Positions 18,042 to 27,076 of a DNA stretch of 49,546 nt are shown here, piece by piece. Position 1 is the first letter of the stretch. Each line of letters starts with the position of its first letter. Source of the DNA: Streptococcus merionis DSM 19192. Its GTDB lineage: Bacteria; Bacillota; Bacilli; Lactobacillales; Streptococcaceae. The DNA is taken from assembly GCF_000380085.1 (NCBI RefSeq), contig NZ_KB904541.1, positions 30,765 through 80,310 on the forward strand. Reading direction: 5' to 3'. A program made the translations under genes and the position numbers. The notes under the pieces were generated by a model, which was not told the origin of the DNA, made no database searches, and worked only from the letters and a program-made list of their open reading frames with translations.

Positions 18042-18821
18042 TTAATATTCCATTTGTTTGAAATAGCGATAGGCCAGAACGATCAAGATGCTACTATATA
18101 CAAGAGTAAGACACGTCGAACCAAGAAGTGAGACGATCAAACTTCCTATACCAGTGTAAGTATCATATGAAAAATAACCTGCTGGGATAAAGTAGAGGAA
18201 GGCGCCGCCAAGAACTTGAAAAATACTGAGTCCAAGACTAAAGGCAAAAGAGGCAGTCAGAGTTACACCTTTACCAAAGTAAAGGGACAAGCAGGCTGCT
18301 AACAAGATAGATAGAATACTCTCCATAATGAAAACCCAGCACATCATCCAAAAGGCAGCATTCTCAGCAGAATCTGAATTCCAAAAGTTAGGGCTAAAAA
18401 TCGGTAGATGAATGAGGCGACCATAGTAGAGAGCGAACTGGCAAACCAAGAATAGTCCTAAAAAGATAAGCACAATGCTGATGAGGCTAGCAATCTTAGC
18501 CACAAAAATATCCCGGCGTTTTAAGTCTTTATAGAGAAAAAGAATGTGATTTTCCGCTTCGCCTTTAAAGACATTGTAGCTGAGAAGAAAGAGGGTTAAG
18601 GAAGGCAGAACAAAGTCGTTGACAGAGTTAATCAGTATATAGGCTACAGTTGATGCTGAAAACAAATAGCCTGAGTCTGAACTAAACCTCATGAAGTTGG
18701 ATTTTTCGGGTAAAAAAGTAGACGCTAGGACCATGAGAGAATAAAGCACAGCGATTGAGAGATAAATTTTGGTTTCCTTACGTTTCCAAATACTGAGGAA
18801 AATGGGTTGAAATAAGGTCAT
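18042..18821 (-). CDS. ABC transporter permease (ABC-2 type), third gene of operon
   Basis: This 259-residue membrane protein has about six helices. The motif NHILFLYKDLKRRDIFVAKI after the second helix is shared with the other permease of this operon (SGILFLYKDLKRSSIFNAKL), so the two are paralogues that probably pair. The layout permease-ATPase-permease is that of exporters that pump out or give immunity to antimicrobial peptides, or remove their own bacteriocin; the substrate is inferred only from this. GGAGTATCAC precedes the ATG. Confidence 0.8.
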   Translation of the reverse strand: MTLFQPIFLSIWKRKETKIYLSIAVLYSLMVLASTFLPEKSNFMRFSSDSGYLFSASTVAYILINSVNDFVLPSLTLFLLSYNVFKGEAENHILFLYKDLKRRDIFVAKIASLISIVLIFLGLFLVCQFALYYGRLIHLPIFSPNFWNSDSAENAAFWMMCWVFIMESILSILLAACLSLYFGKGVTLTASFAFSLGLSIFQVLGGAFLYFIPAGYFSYDTYTGIGSLIVSLLGSTCLTLVYSSILIVLAYRYFKQMEY

Positions 18822-18847
18822 GTGATACTCCTTGCTAATTGGGCAGA

Positions 18848-19720
18848 CTAGTTTGCAGAGAAGACTTCTTTGAGATGGCTTTCTTTGACAGCGAGACTTT
18901 CAATCATATCATGCTGACCTAAGGTCGCAAAGAGATTATTGAGGTCTACTTGATCACCTTCAGTGGTAATGTCTAAAGTTCCCTCTTCTAGCGTGACAGT
19001 ATCGTTTAGATAGGAATTTAAAAGACTGAGGTCTGCTGTTTCTTTGAGATGGATAAGAACACTTGGTTTGCTACTGCCGATAAATTCACTAGCCAGCTGA
19101 CCAGCATCGATGTAGACATAACGTTGACAAAGGGCCTCTAGCTCCCCTAGCTGGTGGCTGGAAATCAGCATGGAAATCTGTCGTTCGCTGGACCATTTTT
19201 TTAAGATATTAATCAGATTTTGTACGCCGATTGGGTCCAATCCAACAAAAGGTTCGTCCAAGATAAGGAAATCAGGTTCTGCTACCATGGCGATGGCAAG
19301 AGCTGTCCGCTGCTTCATTCCAAAAGAGAAACCTTTTGGTTTCCGATTGCGAGCGTTCCAGAGCTCCAATAGTTTTAAGGTTGGTTCGATATTGCCATAG
19401 AGGTTTTCCTTGCCGTGTAGGCGGAGGTAAAACTTGAGATTATCTACTACAGTCATCTCTGGATAAAAAACTGGCTCAATCATGATGCCAAAATCAGCCA
19501 AGAGATTATCAGCTGTATGAATCTCGACGCCGTTGTAGAAGATTTTTCCCTCAGTCGGCTTGAGGGATTTGGCTATGAGTTTCATGAGAGTGGATTTGCC
19601 TGCTCCATTTTTTCCGATGAGACCGACAATTTCTCCTTTTTGGATTTCCATAGAGACATTTTTGAGCGAGTAAAAGTCATTTCCAGCGAATTTTTTTGAG
19701 AGGGTTTCGATTTTTAGCAT
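18848..19720 (-). CDS. ABC transporter ATP-binding protein
   Basis: A 290-residue nucleotide-binding subunit. Walker A is GLIGKNGAGKSTLMKL, the Q-loop is near FGIMIEPVFYPEMTV, the signature region (FSFGMKQRTALA) is slightly altered from LSGGQ as in peptide-resistance ATPases (BcrA-like), Walker B is LILDEPFVGLD and the switch His is in SSHQLGEL. The last ~90 residues extend beyond the core as in BcrA-type proteins. AAAGGAATCACACTC stands before the ATG. It lies between the two permease genes in one operon. Confidence 0.9.
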   Translation of the reverse strand: MLKIETLSKKFAGNDFYSLKNVSMEIQKGEIVGLIGKNGAGKSTLMKLIAKSLKPTEGKIFYNGVEIHTADNLLADFGIMIEPVFYPEMTVVDNLKFYLRLHGKENLYGNIEPTLKLLELWNARNRKPKGFSFGMKQRTALAIAMVAEPDFLILDEPFVGLDPIGVQNLINILKKWSSERQISMLISSHQLGELEALCQRYVYIDAGQLASEFIGSSKPSVLIHLKETADLSLLNSYLNDTVTLEEGTLDITTEGDQVDLNNLFATLGQHDMIESLAVKESHLKEVFSAN

Positions 19721-19742
19721 GAGTGTGATTCCTTTTCTGTGA

Positions 19743-20489
19743 TTAAAATTCCATTTTGTTAAAGTTACGACGGGCTGAGAAATAAGCGATAGCTAGATAG
19801 AGAATTGACAAGCCGAGACTAATCATCAATGCTGTGCCAAAGGACATTTTGCCAATCAGGTTTGGATAGGTGTTGGGAAACGTATAGCGAAAGCCATTAA
19901 GCAAGGGAGCAATCATGGCTGTCAGATTAAAGAGGACACCATATAATACCGCTTGTAATGTCCCTTTTTTGATAGAAACTGCTGCAATCAAACTGATTAA
20001 GATAAGATGGATTGCTACCGTTGCCAGCAATCGAAGGAAAATGGCAGAGCTTGTTCCCGTGACTGGCAAGAAATGTGCATCAATCCCATGACTTGGGATG
20101 ATATAGAGATAGTAGATCAATAGACTAGTCAAAAAGGTCGCTCCAAAATAGAGGCCATAAATACCAAATAGACTGAGTAATTTAGCGTTAAAAATACTAG
20201 AACGTTTCAGATCTTTATAGAGAAAGAGGATGCCGGAATTAATCTCATCATGAAATACCGAGGAGACAATCAATCCCAAAATTAAGCTTGGCAAGATGAG
20301 CTGATATTGGGTTTCGATACTAGCATCAAAGAAAGCCATAGCGCTGCTCAGAAATTCTCCAGCCTGAGAAGCGCCTTGAATATCCTTTGAAAAGGCAGGA
20401 GTTAAAAGAGGTAGGATAGAAAAGGCCAGTAAGATAGCGACATCTCGTCTTTTAAAGACGGAGTGAAAGATAGGGGAGATAAGTTTCAT
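19743..20489 (-). CDS. ABC transporter permease, first gene of operon
   Basis: A 248-residue protein with about six membrane segments and the shared ILFLYKDLKRSSIFNAKLLS motif. It starts after GAGGAAATAG. The promoter region, 36-100 bases upstream, carries a LytTR-type direct repeat. Together with the next two genes it probably forms an efflux or immunity complex. Confidence 0.82.
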   Translation of the reverse strand: MKLISPIFHSVFKRRDVAILLAFSILPLLTPAFSKDIQGASQAGEFLSSAMAFFDASIETQYQLILPSLILGLIVSSVFHDEINSGILFLYKDLKRSSIFNAKLLSLFGIYGLYFGATFLTSLLIYYLYIIPSHGIDAHFLPVTGTSSAIFLRLLATVAIHLILISLIAAVSIKKGTLQAVLYGVLFNLTAMIAPLLNGFRYTFPNTYPNLIGKMSFGTALMISLGLSILYLAIAYFSARRNFNKMEF

Positions 20490-20524
20490 AATCTATTTCC
20501 TCGATTGTGTTTTTTGATGAACCT

Positions 20525-20591
20525 AGTATAGCCCAGAAAAAGTTAAACCCGTCCATGATGTCATGAACGGTAATTTTTTTGTCATGAATGG
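20525..20591 (-). promoter_or_regulatory. ABC operon promoter with LytTR direct-repeat operator
   Basis: On the minus strand CCATTCATGACA and CCGTTCATGACA (11 of 12 bases the same) start 21 bases apart, one pair of helical turns, the spacing bound by LytTR regulators such as ComE and BlpR. TATACT (20530-20525) is a good -10, but the -35 position reads GACGGG, which is poor. This suggests activator dependence. The LytTR regulator encoded at 15729 is the obvious candidate. Confidence 0.7.
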
Positions 20592-20611
20592 CCGTTTTTG
20601 AATCGAGTGTC

Positions 20612-20629
20612 TCTGAAACTACTTTCAGA
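20612..20629. promoter_or_regulatory. Putative NanR operator 1
   Basis: TCTGAAACTACTTTCAGA is a near-perfect palindrome of the same form as the one at 26971. It ends 53 bases before the -35 of the nanE promoter. Confidence 0.65.
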
Positions 20630-20682
20630 ATTTGGGTAAAACGATCTTTTTCTGGTTGTAAATTCTAAATGGCTAACTAGTC

Positions 20683-20711
20683 TTGTCAAATCATTTTGTA
20701 CGGGTTATAAT
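20683..20711 (+). promoter_or_regulatory. nanE promoter
   Basis: TTGTCA and TATAAT are exactly 17 bases apart. The box TCTAAATGGCTAA (20664-20676) ends six bases before the -35, as it does at the second nan promoter. Confidence 0.8.
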
Positions 20712-20716
20712 ACCAA

Positions 20717-20731
20717 GTATAAACGCTATCA
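20717..20731 (+). promoter_or_regulatory. cre site (CcpA) at the nanE promoter
   Basis: GTATAAACGCTATCA fits the cre consensus WTGNAARCGNWWNCA at 13 of 15 positions and covers the expected transcription start, so CcpA would repress when glucose is present. Confidence 0.6.
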
Positions 20732-20757
20732 TAAATTAAAAAGAAAGGTGAAACTAG

Positions 20758-21459
20758 ATGAGTAAGATTAGCAAGGAAGACCTGATTCATCAGATTCAAG
20801 GTGGGATTATCGTGTCTTGTCAGGCCTTGCCAGGAGAGCCCTTGTATACAGAAACTGGTGGAGTTATGCCGCTCTTAGCCAAGGCTGCCGAAGAAGGTGG
20901 CGCCATCGGGATTCGGGCAAATAGTGTCCGTGATATTAAGGAGATTCAGTCAGTGACAGACCTGCCCATTATCGGAATCATCAAGCGTGATTACCCACCT
21001 CAGGAGCCTTTTATCACTGCAACCATGAAGGAAGTAGACGAACTTGCTCTTTTGGAGCTTGCTGTTATTGCCTTGGATTGCACCAAGCGGGAACGTTTTG
21101 ATGGTCTTGAGATTAGTGAGTTTATCCGTCAAGTTAAGGAAAAATACCCCGATCAACTTTTGATGGCAGATATCAGTGCCTTAGATGAAGGACTTACTGC
21201 CTATGAGGCGGGGGTTGACTTTGTTGGTACGACTTTGTCTGGCTATACGTCATATAGTCGTCAAGAAGATGGCCCGGACATTGAGCTAATACGGGCGCTT
21301 TGTGAGGCAGGTGTCGATGTCATTGCTGAGGGTAAAATCCATACACCAGAGCAAGTTAAAGAGATTCAAGCTCTTGGTGTTAAAGGGATTGTCGTGGGTG
21401 GTGCCATTACTAGACCAAAGGAGATCACTCAGCGCTTTGTAGCAGCGACTAAGGGTTAA
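20758..21459 (+). CDS. nanE: N-acetylmannosamine-6-phosphate 2-epimerase
   Basis: This TIM-barrel enzyme converts ManNAc-6-P to GlcNAc-6-P, the last step of the sialic-acid route before common amino-sugar metabolism. [16 protein letters not shown] is the family's N-terminal phosphate-site region, Lys76 ([10 protein letters not shown]) is the catalytic lysine region, and [12 protein letters not shown] holds the general-acid Glu. The C-terminal loop [15 protein letters not shown] binds phosphate. The 233-residue length is normal, and AAAGGTG precedes the ATG. It is the first gene of the sialic-acid region and has its own regulated promoter. Confidence 0.95.
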   Translation: MSKISKEDLIHQIQGGIIVSCQALPGEPLYTETGGVMPLLAKAAEEGGAIGIRANSVRDIKEIQSVTDLPIIGIIKRDYPPQEPFITATMKEVDELALLELAVIALDCTKRERFDGLEISEFIRQVKEKYPDQLLMADISALDEGLTAYEAGVDFVGTTLSGYTSYSRQEDGPDIELIRALCEAGVDVIAEGKIHTPEQVKEIQALGVKGIVVGGAITRPKEITQRFVAATKG

Positions 21460-21754
21460 CTAAAAATATAGTTTAAGAGATTGGAGGGATTGATGATTTA
21501 AGCGGATTTATAACAAGATATAGTTGCGATTCCTTAGGGACAACACTTCAGTTACCATTCATTTTAACTGAACCTGAGTTAATATCTAGATAATAGTAGT
21601 TACAATATCCATAAGATCACCTCTAAAAACTTCCTCATTTCTCGAAATATGAGATAATAAATATAGCAAAGGGTTAGATTTTGCACTATTCACAGGTGAG
21701 GGACTTTGGCGGAACTTAGCGGTGATGCGTCAAACTATAACGGAAACGAGACGG

Positions 21755-21836
21755 AGTGCTTTTTATACGTAATCCTCAAAGATTACATACTTTTGTGGGT
21801 GAGGGCGAAACCATCATGGTTGTCTGCCTCAGCCTC
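21755..21836 (+). repeat. R element copy 7
   Basis: TTTTTATACGTAATCCTCAA, AGATTACATACTTTTGTGGG, TGAGGGCGAAACCATCATGG and TTGTCTGCCTCAGCCTC. The preceding GCGTCAAAC...ACGAGAC resembles the flank of the sequence near 44165. Confidence 0.8.
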
Positions 21837-21848
21837 AACCAATCTTTA

Positions 21849-22206
21849 GACCTTTTTCCATTTTCCACGGAGTTTTAACGCTCTTTGCATCTTAGTAATT
21901 GAATTCGGCCTAAAATCCTCGATAAATTCGAAAACCTCCTCAAGTCCAGAGACTTGTCGTCTGTTTTCTCATTTTTCCACGGATTTTTCACGGCCTCATA
22001 TCTTAACCAACTGAACACGGGCTAAAATGCTAGATTTAGTTTGGAATGACTAAGACCGTAGTCGTCTGGGTTTTCTTCGATTTTATCTGTGAAAACCCTA
22101 GTCGTCCTGGTCGGGGTGCGTCAACGTCATCAAAGATGACTGACTTACCGCCATTTTCCATCGCATTTTTGAACGCCCTTTGTATCTTAATAAAAGGAGT
22201 CATCAA
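21849..22206 (+). repeat. Three imperfect direct repeats in the leader of the sialic-acid binding protein
   Basis: Copies begin near 21849 (CCATTTTCCACGGAGTTTT), 21970 (CATTTTTCCACGGATTTTT) and 22152 (CCATTTTCCATCGCATTTTT). Each continues with a CGCTCTTTGCATCTTA-like stretch, and the first two also share CGGCCTAAAAT / CGGGCTAAAAT. The third copy runs into the ribosome site of the next gene. Between copies 2 and 3, GGGTTTTC and GAAAACCC form a hairpin. No gene is seen in this 750-base gap. Confidence 0.6.
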
Positions 22207-23532
22207 ATGAAAAGATTTGTACATACACTACTTACTGGTGTAACACTCTTAGCCCTTGCGGCTTGCGGCAATTCAGGAGGATCAAGCTCAAACTCCTCAA
22301 AAGAAGCTAAAAATACTGACACCGCAAAAACAGAAATCACTTGGTGGGCTTTCCCAGTATTCACCCAAGAAAAAACGGATGATGCCGTTGGGACATACGA
22401 AAAATCCATTATTGCAGCTTTTGAAAAAGCGAATCCAGATATCAAAGTTAACCTTGAAACAATTGACTTTACTTCAGGTCCAGAAAAAATCACAACAGCC
22501 ATTGAAGCGGGTACAGCACCGGATGTGCTTTTTGACGCACCGGGTCGTATCATCACTTACGGAAAAAATGGGAAATTAGCAGACTTGAATGACCTCTTCA
22601 CAGAGGACTATATCAAGGATGTCAATAACGATAATATCATTCAAGCAAGTAAGGCTGGTGATACAGCTTATATGTATCCAATCAGTTCAGCACCATTTTA
22701 TATGGCTATGAACAAGGCCATGTTGAAAGATGCTGGTGTGCTTGATTTGGTCAAAGATGGTTGGACAACAGAGGATTTTGAAAAAGTCATCAAAGCTTTG
22801 AAAGATAAAGGCTATAATCCTGGCTCCCTCTTTGCCAACGGTCAAGGTGGGGACCAAGGGAATCGCGCTTTCTTAGCTAATCTTTATAGCGGCAGTATTA
22901 CCAACGCTGATGTTACTAAGTACACTACTGATGAGCCAGCGATGGTCAAGGCGTTGACAACTGTGAAAAAATGGATGGACGATGGTCTCATCATGAACGG
23001 TTCTCAATACAACGGTGGGGACGACATTCAAAACTTTGCTAACGGGCAAACCTCTTACACCATCCTTTGGGGACCAGCTCAAAATGGCATTCAAGCGCAA
23101 TTGTTGGAGTCCAGTGGTGTAGAAGTTGTTGAAGTGCCATTTCCGTCTGAAGATGGCAAAGCAGCGCTGGAATACTTAGTAAATGGCTTTGCAGTCTTTA
23201 ACAATGGTGATGCTGCTAAGGTTGAAGCCTCCAAGAAATTTGTCCAATTCATCGCAGATGACAAGGAGTGGGGACCTAAGAACGTGGTCCGTACAGGTGC
23301 TTTCCCAGTTCGTGAGTCATTTGGCAAACTCTATGACGATGAGCGTATGGAAACCATTAGCAAATGGACACAATACTATTCACCATACTACAATACTATT
23401 GATGGTTTTGCAGAAATGCGTGCCCTCTGGTTCCCAACTTTGCAAGCTGTATCAAACGGAGATGAAAAACCAGAAGCAGCCTTGAAATCATTCACAGAAA
23501 AAGCGAACGCAACCATCAAGCCAGCTAATTAA
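22207..23532 (+). CDS. satA: Sialic-acid ABC transporter, substrate-binding lipoprotein (SatA-like)
   Basis: The lipobox LALAAC gives a lipid-anchored Cys20 after a basic and hydrophobic signal. The rest is a family 1 extracellular binding protein ([48 protein letters not shown]). Gene order (nanE, this gene, two permeases, a YhcH gene) follows the pneumococcal satABC locus, which imports Neu5Ac. That is the reason for the name, since the sequence alone shows only a sugar-binding protein. ATG 22207 is preceded by AAAAGGAG; the TTG 27 bases upstream would break the signal peptide. The ATPase is not encoded here, so a shared one such as MsmK is likely to drive it. Confidence 0.85.
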   Translation: MKRFVHTLLTGVTLLALAACGNSGGSSSNSSKEAKNTDTAKTEITWWAFPVFTQEKTDDAVGTYEKSIIAAFEKANPDIKVNLETIDFTSGPEKITTAIEAGTAPDVLFDAPGRIITYGKNGKLADLNDLFTEDYIKDVNNDNIIQASKAGDTAYMYPISSAPFYMAMNKAMLKDAGVLDLVKDGWTTEDFEKVIKALKDKGYNPGSLFANGQGGDQGNRAFLANLYSGSITNADVTKYTTDEPAMVKALTTVKKWMDDGLIMNGSQYNGGDDIQNFANGQTSYTILWGPAQNGIQAQLLESSGVEVVEVPFPSEDGKAALEYLVNGFAVFNNGDAAKVEASKKFVQFIADDKEWGPKNVVRTGAFPVRESFGKLYDDERMETISKWTQYYSPYYNTIDGFAEMRALWFPTLQAVSNGDEKPEAALKSFTEKANATIKPAN

Positions 23533-23557
23533 CAAGACTATGCTCACCAATAGCTTC

Positions 23558-23596
23558 TTCTTTTTCAGAACTGGGATTAACTCTTCTGAAAAAGAA
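23558..23596 (+). terminator. Strong hairpin after satA without T run
   Basis: TTCTTTTTCAGAA pairs perfectly with TTCTGAAAAAGAA. With no T run on this strand it probably stabilises the 3' end of the satA message or lets only part of transcription pass. Confidence 0.55.
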
Positions 23597-23805
23597 ATGT
23601 AAAGGCTATTTTCGCCGCGATTCCTGTGATGATAAAGCACTTACTGCCTTATGTAGGGGCATAACAAGTTTCGTTTTCACCTCTGTGTTTAGGTGAGTTC
23701 TATGAGCTAGAGCTTTTGTTCCAGCCTTATGTCTACAAATCTCTGTGAAAACTGTTTTTACGTAATAAAAATAGTAAAATTAAAGTTGAGCTTAGCTCTA
23801 GGAAT

Positions 23806-23856
23806 GTCTCCTTTTCCTCATGACAGTCTGTGTGTGCTGGAAGAGGAGACTTTTTT
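23806..23856 (+). terminator. Terminator in the satA-satB gap
   Basis: GTCTCCTTTTCC pairs with GGAAGAGGAGAC, followed by TTTTTT. It stands 94 bases before satB, so the permease genes are either attenuated or have their own promoter. No credible gene lies in this 417-base gap; the 61-codon frame there has poor composition. Confidence 0.65.
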
Positions 23857-23949
23857 ATCAAAAAGATTATTTTTCTGTTTTGAGAAAAGAATTGTTTTTA
23901 AGATAACAAGATAATACGAAGATGACATGCTATAAGAGAGGTATTTACT

Positions 23950-24837
23950 GTGCGAGTAAACAAAATTAGAATGCGAGAAACCGTTGTCTCCTATACCTTC
24001 TTGGCGCCGATTTTGGTTTTCTTTACCGTCTTTGTCTTGGCGCCGATGATGATGGGGCTGGTGACCAGCTTCTTTAGATATACCATGACCGAATTCACTT
24101 TTATCGGTCTGGATAATTATATCCGTATGTTCAATGACGAAGTCTTTATCAAGTCTTTGATTAATACGGTCATTATTGTGATCGGTTCCGTTCCTGTCGT
24201 GGTTTTCTTCTCCCTTTTTGTGGCAGCGAGAACCTACAATAAAAATGTGATTACACGCTCTTTCTACCGATTTGTCTTTTTCTTACCTGTCGTTACAGGT
24301 AGTGTAGCCGTGACGGTTGTTTGGAAATGGATCTACGATCCCCTATCAGGTATTTTGAACTTTGTGCTCAAGTCCGGTGGAATTATTGATCAAAATATCA
24401 GTTGGCTGGGAGACAAGCAGTGGGCGCTCTGGGCGATTATCATCATTCTCTTGACCACCTCGGTGGGGCAGCCCATTATCCTCTACATTGCGGCTTTGGG
24501 AAATATTGATAATTCCTTGGTGGAAGCAGCGCGTGTGGACGGTGCAACTGAGACTCAGGTCTTTTGGAACATCAAGTGGCCTGCTCTTTTGCCAACGACT
24601 CTCTACATCGCAGTTATCACAACCATCAACTCCTTCCAGTGTTTTGCGCTGATTCAGCTGTTAACCTCTGGTGGACCAAACTATTCAACCTCAACCCTGA
24701 TGTACTACCTTTACGAAAAAGCTTTCAAGCTGTCTGAGTATGGCTACGCCAATACTATGGGTGTTTTTCTGGCAGTCTTGATTGCCTTGATTAGTTTTGC
24801 TCAGTTTAAGATTTTGGGCGATGATGTGAAGTATTAG
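23950..24837 (+). CDS. satB: Sialic-acid ABC transporter permease 1 (SatB-like)
   Basis: A 295-residue permease of the MalF/UgpA class with six membrane segments. The cytoplasmic EAA loop (EAARVDGATETQVFWNIKWP) docks to the ATPase. It starts with GTG after AGAGAGG; an ATG seven codons later is the alternative. It is translated with the next permease, ten bases away. Pairing with the preceding binding protein is inferred from order. Confidence 0.9.
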   Translation: MRVNKIRMRETVVSYTFLAPILVFFTVFVLAPMMMGLVTSFFRYTMTEFTFIGLDNYIRMFNDEVFIKSLINTVIIVIGSVPVVVFFSLFVAARTYNKNVITRSFYRFVFFLPVVTGSVAVTVVWKWIYDPLSGILNFVLKSGGIIDQNISWLGDKQWALWAIIIILLTTSVGQPIILYIAALGNIDNSLVEAARVDGATETQVFWNIKWPALLPTTLYIAVITTINSFQCFALIQLLTSGGPNYSTSTLMYYLYEKAFKLSEYGYANTMGVFLAVLIALISFAQFKILGDDVKY

Positions 24838-24847
24838 GAGGACGCTT

Positions 24848-25684
24848 ATGAACACGAAAAAACGAGAATTCTCTCTCTTTGGAGCGATCAGTAACGTTAT
24901 CCTACTTTTACTGACGGTGCTCTTCATCTTTCCATTTTACTGGATTTTGACTGGAGCTTTTAAGGCCCAGCCAGACACTATCAAGATTCCTCCACAATGG
25001 TTTCCAGTAGCGCCAACGATTGAAAACTTTGAGAAACTGGTCGTCCAAAACCCTGCTTTACAGTGGTTGTGGAACTCGGTCTTTATCTCCTTGGCGACTA
25101 TGATTTTAGTTTGTGCGACCTCATCACTAGCAGGCTATGTCTTGGCTAAGAAACGTTTCTACGGCCAACGCTTCCTCTTTAGCATGTTTATTGCAGCGAT
25201 GGCTCTGCCCAAACAAGTTGTCCTAGTGCCTTTGGTGCGGATTATCAATTTTATGGGAATTCATGATACCTTAGCAGCGGTTATCCTGCCCTTGGTGGGC
25301 TGGCCATTTGGAGTTTTTCTGATGAAGCAGTTCTCAGAAAACATTCCGACAGAGCTTTTGGAGTCTGCTAAGATGGACGGCTGTAGCGAGCTTAGAACCT
25401 TTTGGAATGTTGCTTTTCCAATTGTCAAACCAGGCTTTGCTGCCCTTGCTATCTTTACCTTTATTAACTCTTGGAATGATTATTTCATGCAATTGGTGAT
25501 GCTGACGTCACGTCAAAACTTGACCATCTCACTCGGTGTTGCAACCATGCAGGCCGAAATGGCAACTAACTACGGTCTCATCATGGCTGGTGCTGCTATG
25601 GCCGCCGTACCAATCGTCACTGTTTTCCTCATTTTCCAAAAATCCTTTACGCAAGGGATTACCATGGGAGCTGTTAAGGGGTAA
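24848..25684 (+). CDS. satC: Sialic-acid ABC transporter permease 2 (SatC-like)
   Basis: A MalG/UgpE-class permease of 278 residues with six membrane segments and an EAA loop in the modified form ESAKMDGCSELRTFWNVAFP. AGGAGG precedes the ATG. It forms the heterodimeric channel with the preceding permease. Length and topology are typical. Confidence 0.9.
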   Translation: MNTKKREFSLFGAISNVILLLLTVLFIFPFYWILTGAFKAQPDTIKIPPQWFPVAPTIENFEKLVVQNPALQWLWNSVFISLATMILVCATSSLAGYVLAKKRFYGQRFLFSMFIAAMALPKQVVLVPLVRIINFMGIHDTLAAVILPLVGWPFGVFLMKQFSENIPTELLESAKMDGCSELRTFWNVAFPIVKPGFAALAIFTFINSWNDYFMQLVMLTSRQNLTISLGVATMQAEMATNYGLIMAGAAMAAVPIVTVFLIFQKSFTQGITMGAVKG

Positions 25685-25733
25685 AATTCTCTGACGGGGG
25701 AAAGGAAATAAAGAATAATCAGCGAGGATTTAT

Positions 25734-26186
25734 ATGATTTACGATCAGCTATCAGAACTCAGTAACTATCAGGGGTTACACCCAAATCTGGATCTGGCTT
25801 TGGAAAAATTACAGGAGATAGATTTAACCAGTCTTGATTTGGGACGGCAGGACCTTGATGAGGACAGGGTTTATCTGATAGTCCAAGAAAATAGATTGGA
25901 CAAGGAAATTGGCCCAGATTTTGAAGTTCACCGTGATTATCTTGACCTCCATCTTTTGCTTGAGGGCAAGGAAATTGCCAAGTACGGATTTGGCGATCGC
26001 GAAGTGACCAAAATCTATACCTCGGAGACGGATTTTGGTCTGGAAAAATGTGAGCGGGAGCTGGACGTTGTCATTGATGCCGAGCACTTTGTCATCTATT
26101 TCCCAGGTGAAGCTCATCGACCAAACGTCCATGCAGGTGACGGTGATACTGTCAAAAAATGCATCGTAAAAGTGCTGGTAGATTAA
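25734..26186 (+). CDS. YhcH/YjgK/YiaL family protein, probable sialic-acid anomerase (copy 1)
   Basis: A 150-residue cupin-like protein of the DUF386 family. The metal ligands are visible in HRDYLDLHLLLEG and FPGEAHRPNV. E. coli YhcH (NanQ) opens the ring of Neu5Ac so that the lyase can use it, and the same role fits here, directly after the Neu5Ac transporter genes. A second, diverged copy lies at 27270. AGCGAGGA precedes the ATG. Confidence 0.88.
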   Translation: MIYDQLSELSNYQGLHPNLDLALEKLQEIDLTSLDLGRQDLDEDRVYLIVQENRLDKEIGPDFEVHRDYLDLHLLLEGKEIAKYGFGDREVTKIYTSETDFGLEKCERELDVVIDAEHFVIYFPGEAHRPNVHAGDGDTVKKCIVKVLVD

Positions 26187-26236
26187 GATACAAAGAGCAT
26201 GTAGAAAGTGACTGAAAAAATAGAGAAAGGAAGGCT

Positions 26237-26896
26237 ATGGGGAATAAAACAGAAAAATTAGTGAAGACCATTTTCGCTGTTGACAACGTCTTTGTCCGTG
26301 CTTGCGAACGGATCTTGGACTTGGTGGTGCTAAACCTCCTTTTCCTTCTGACCTGCCTGCCTGTCCTGACAATCGGTATTGCAAAGATGAGTTTGTATCA
26401 GGTGCTTTTTGACCTTAAACGTCAGAAACGTCTACCAGTCATAGCAAGCTATCTGCAAGCCCTCAAACGCCACGCAAAACAAGGCTTCAAGCTAGGACTA
26501 ATGGAACTCGTATTGGTGGGCTTTTGCCTACTGGATCTGGTCCTGGCCCATCACCATCCTTTATCAGGTGCTCGCTTGATTCAAGTCATGGCTATAGCCA
26601 TGCTGATCCTAGCAACAGGAATTTTTCTTTATGTCTACCCCATGGCGACACGGTTTGAGATGTCCATTAAGGCGCTGTTCAAGACTGGCTTTCTGTTTGC
26701 GGGTCTTCATTTTCCTTGGACTTTTCTCATGCTGGGTATCATCATCTTCTTAATGACCTTACTTTACACAACGTCTTTGACTTTCCTGCTGGGGCTTAGC
26801 CTCTTGGTTGTGATAGGCTTCTCCTGTCTAGGTTATGGTCAAATTATTGTTATGGAAAGAATCTTTCAAAAATACCCTCTTGAAGGGAAAAATTAA
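26237..26896 (+). CDS. YesL family (DUF624) membrane protein
   Basis: A 219-residue protein with about five membrane segments and the family opening (FVRACERILDLVVLNLLFLLTCLPVLTIG, here broken by short insertions). DUF624 proteins are often encoded beside ABC sugar transporters and glycosidases, but their function is unknown. It is the last gene before a terminator. AGAAAGGAAGG precedes the start. Confidence 0.8.
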   Translation: MGNKTEKLVKTIFAVDNVFVRACERILDLVVLNLLFLLTCLPVLTIGIAKMSLYQVLFDLKRQKRLPVIASYLQALKRHAKQGFKLGLMELVLVGFCLLDLVLAHHHPLSGARLIQVMAIAMLILATGIFLYVYPMATRFEMSIKALFKTGFLFAGLHFPWTFLMLGIIIFLMTLLYTTSLTFLLGLSLLVVIGFSCLGYGQIIVMERIFQKYPLEGKN

Positions 26897-26902
26897 TGAG
26901 GC

Positions 26903-26934
26903 AAAGAAGCACTGACTGCAGTGTTTCTTTTTTT
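26903..26934 (+). terminator. Terminator of the first sialic-acid unit
   Basis: AAGAAGCACTG pairs with CAGTGTTTCTT (one G-U) and runs into TTTTTTT. Confidence 0.8.
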
Positions 26935-26970
26935 CCAGCTCTATTTTCAAGAGGGGCTATCTATCGCCTG

Positions 26971-26988
26971 ACTGAAAGTACTTTCAGT
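26971..26988. promoter_or_regulatory. Putative NanR operator 2
   Basis: ACTGAAAGTACTTTCAGT is a perfect 18-bp palindrome of the type bound by RpiR-family regulators. It ends 54 bases before the -35, almost the same as at the nanE promoter. Confidence 0.7.
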
Positions 26989-27042
26989 GTGGACAATAAA
27001 CTTTAGAAATTCTGATAGTACAATCTAAATGGTTAAAATCTA

Positions 27043-27071
27043 TTGTCAAAAGGTTAAAAGGATTCTATAAT
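27043..27071 (+). promoter_or_regulatory. Promoter of the second sialic-acid unit
   Basis: TTGTCA and TATAAT are 17 bases apart. TCTAAATGGTTAA (27024-27036) ends six bases before the -35. Confidence 0.8.
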
Positions 27072-27076
27072 AGACG

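Noticed and set aside
23729..23914. 61-codon frame between satA and satB
   Set aside because: No ribosome site, Cys/Phe-rich random composition, and a terminator lies inside it.
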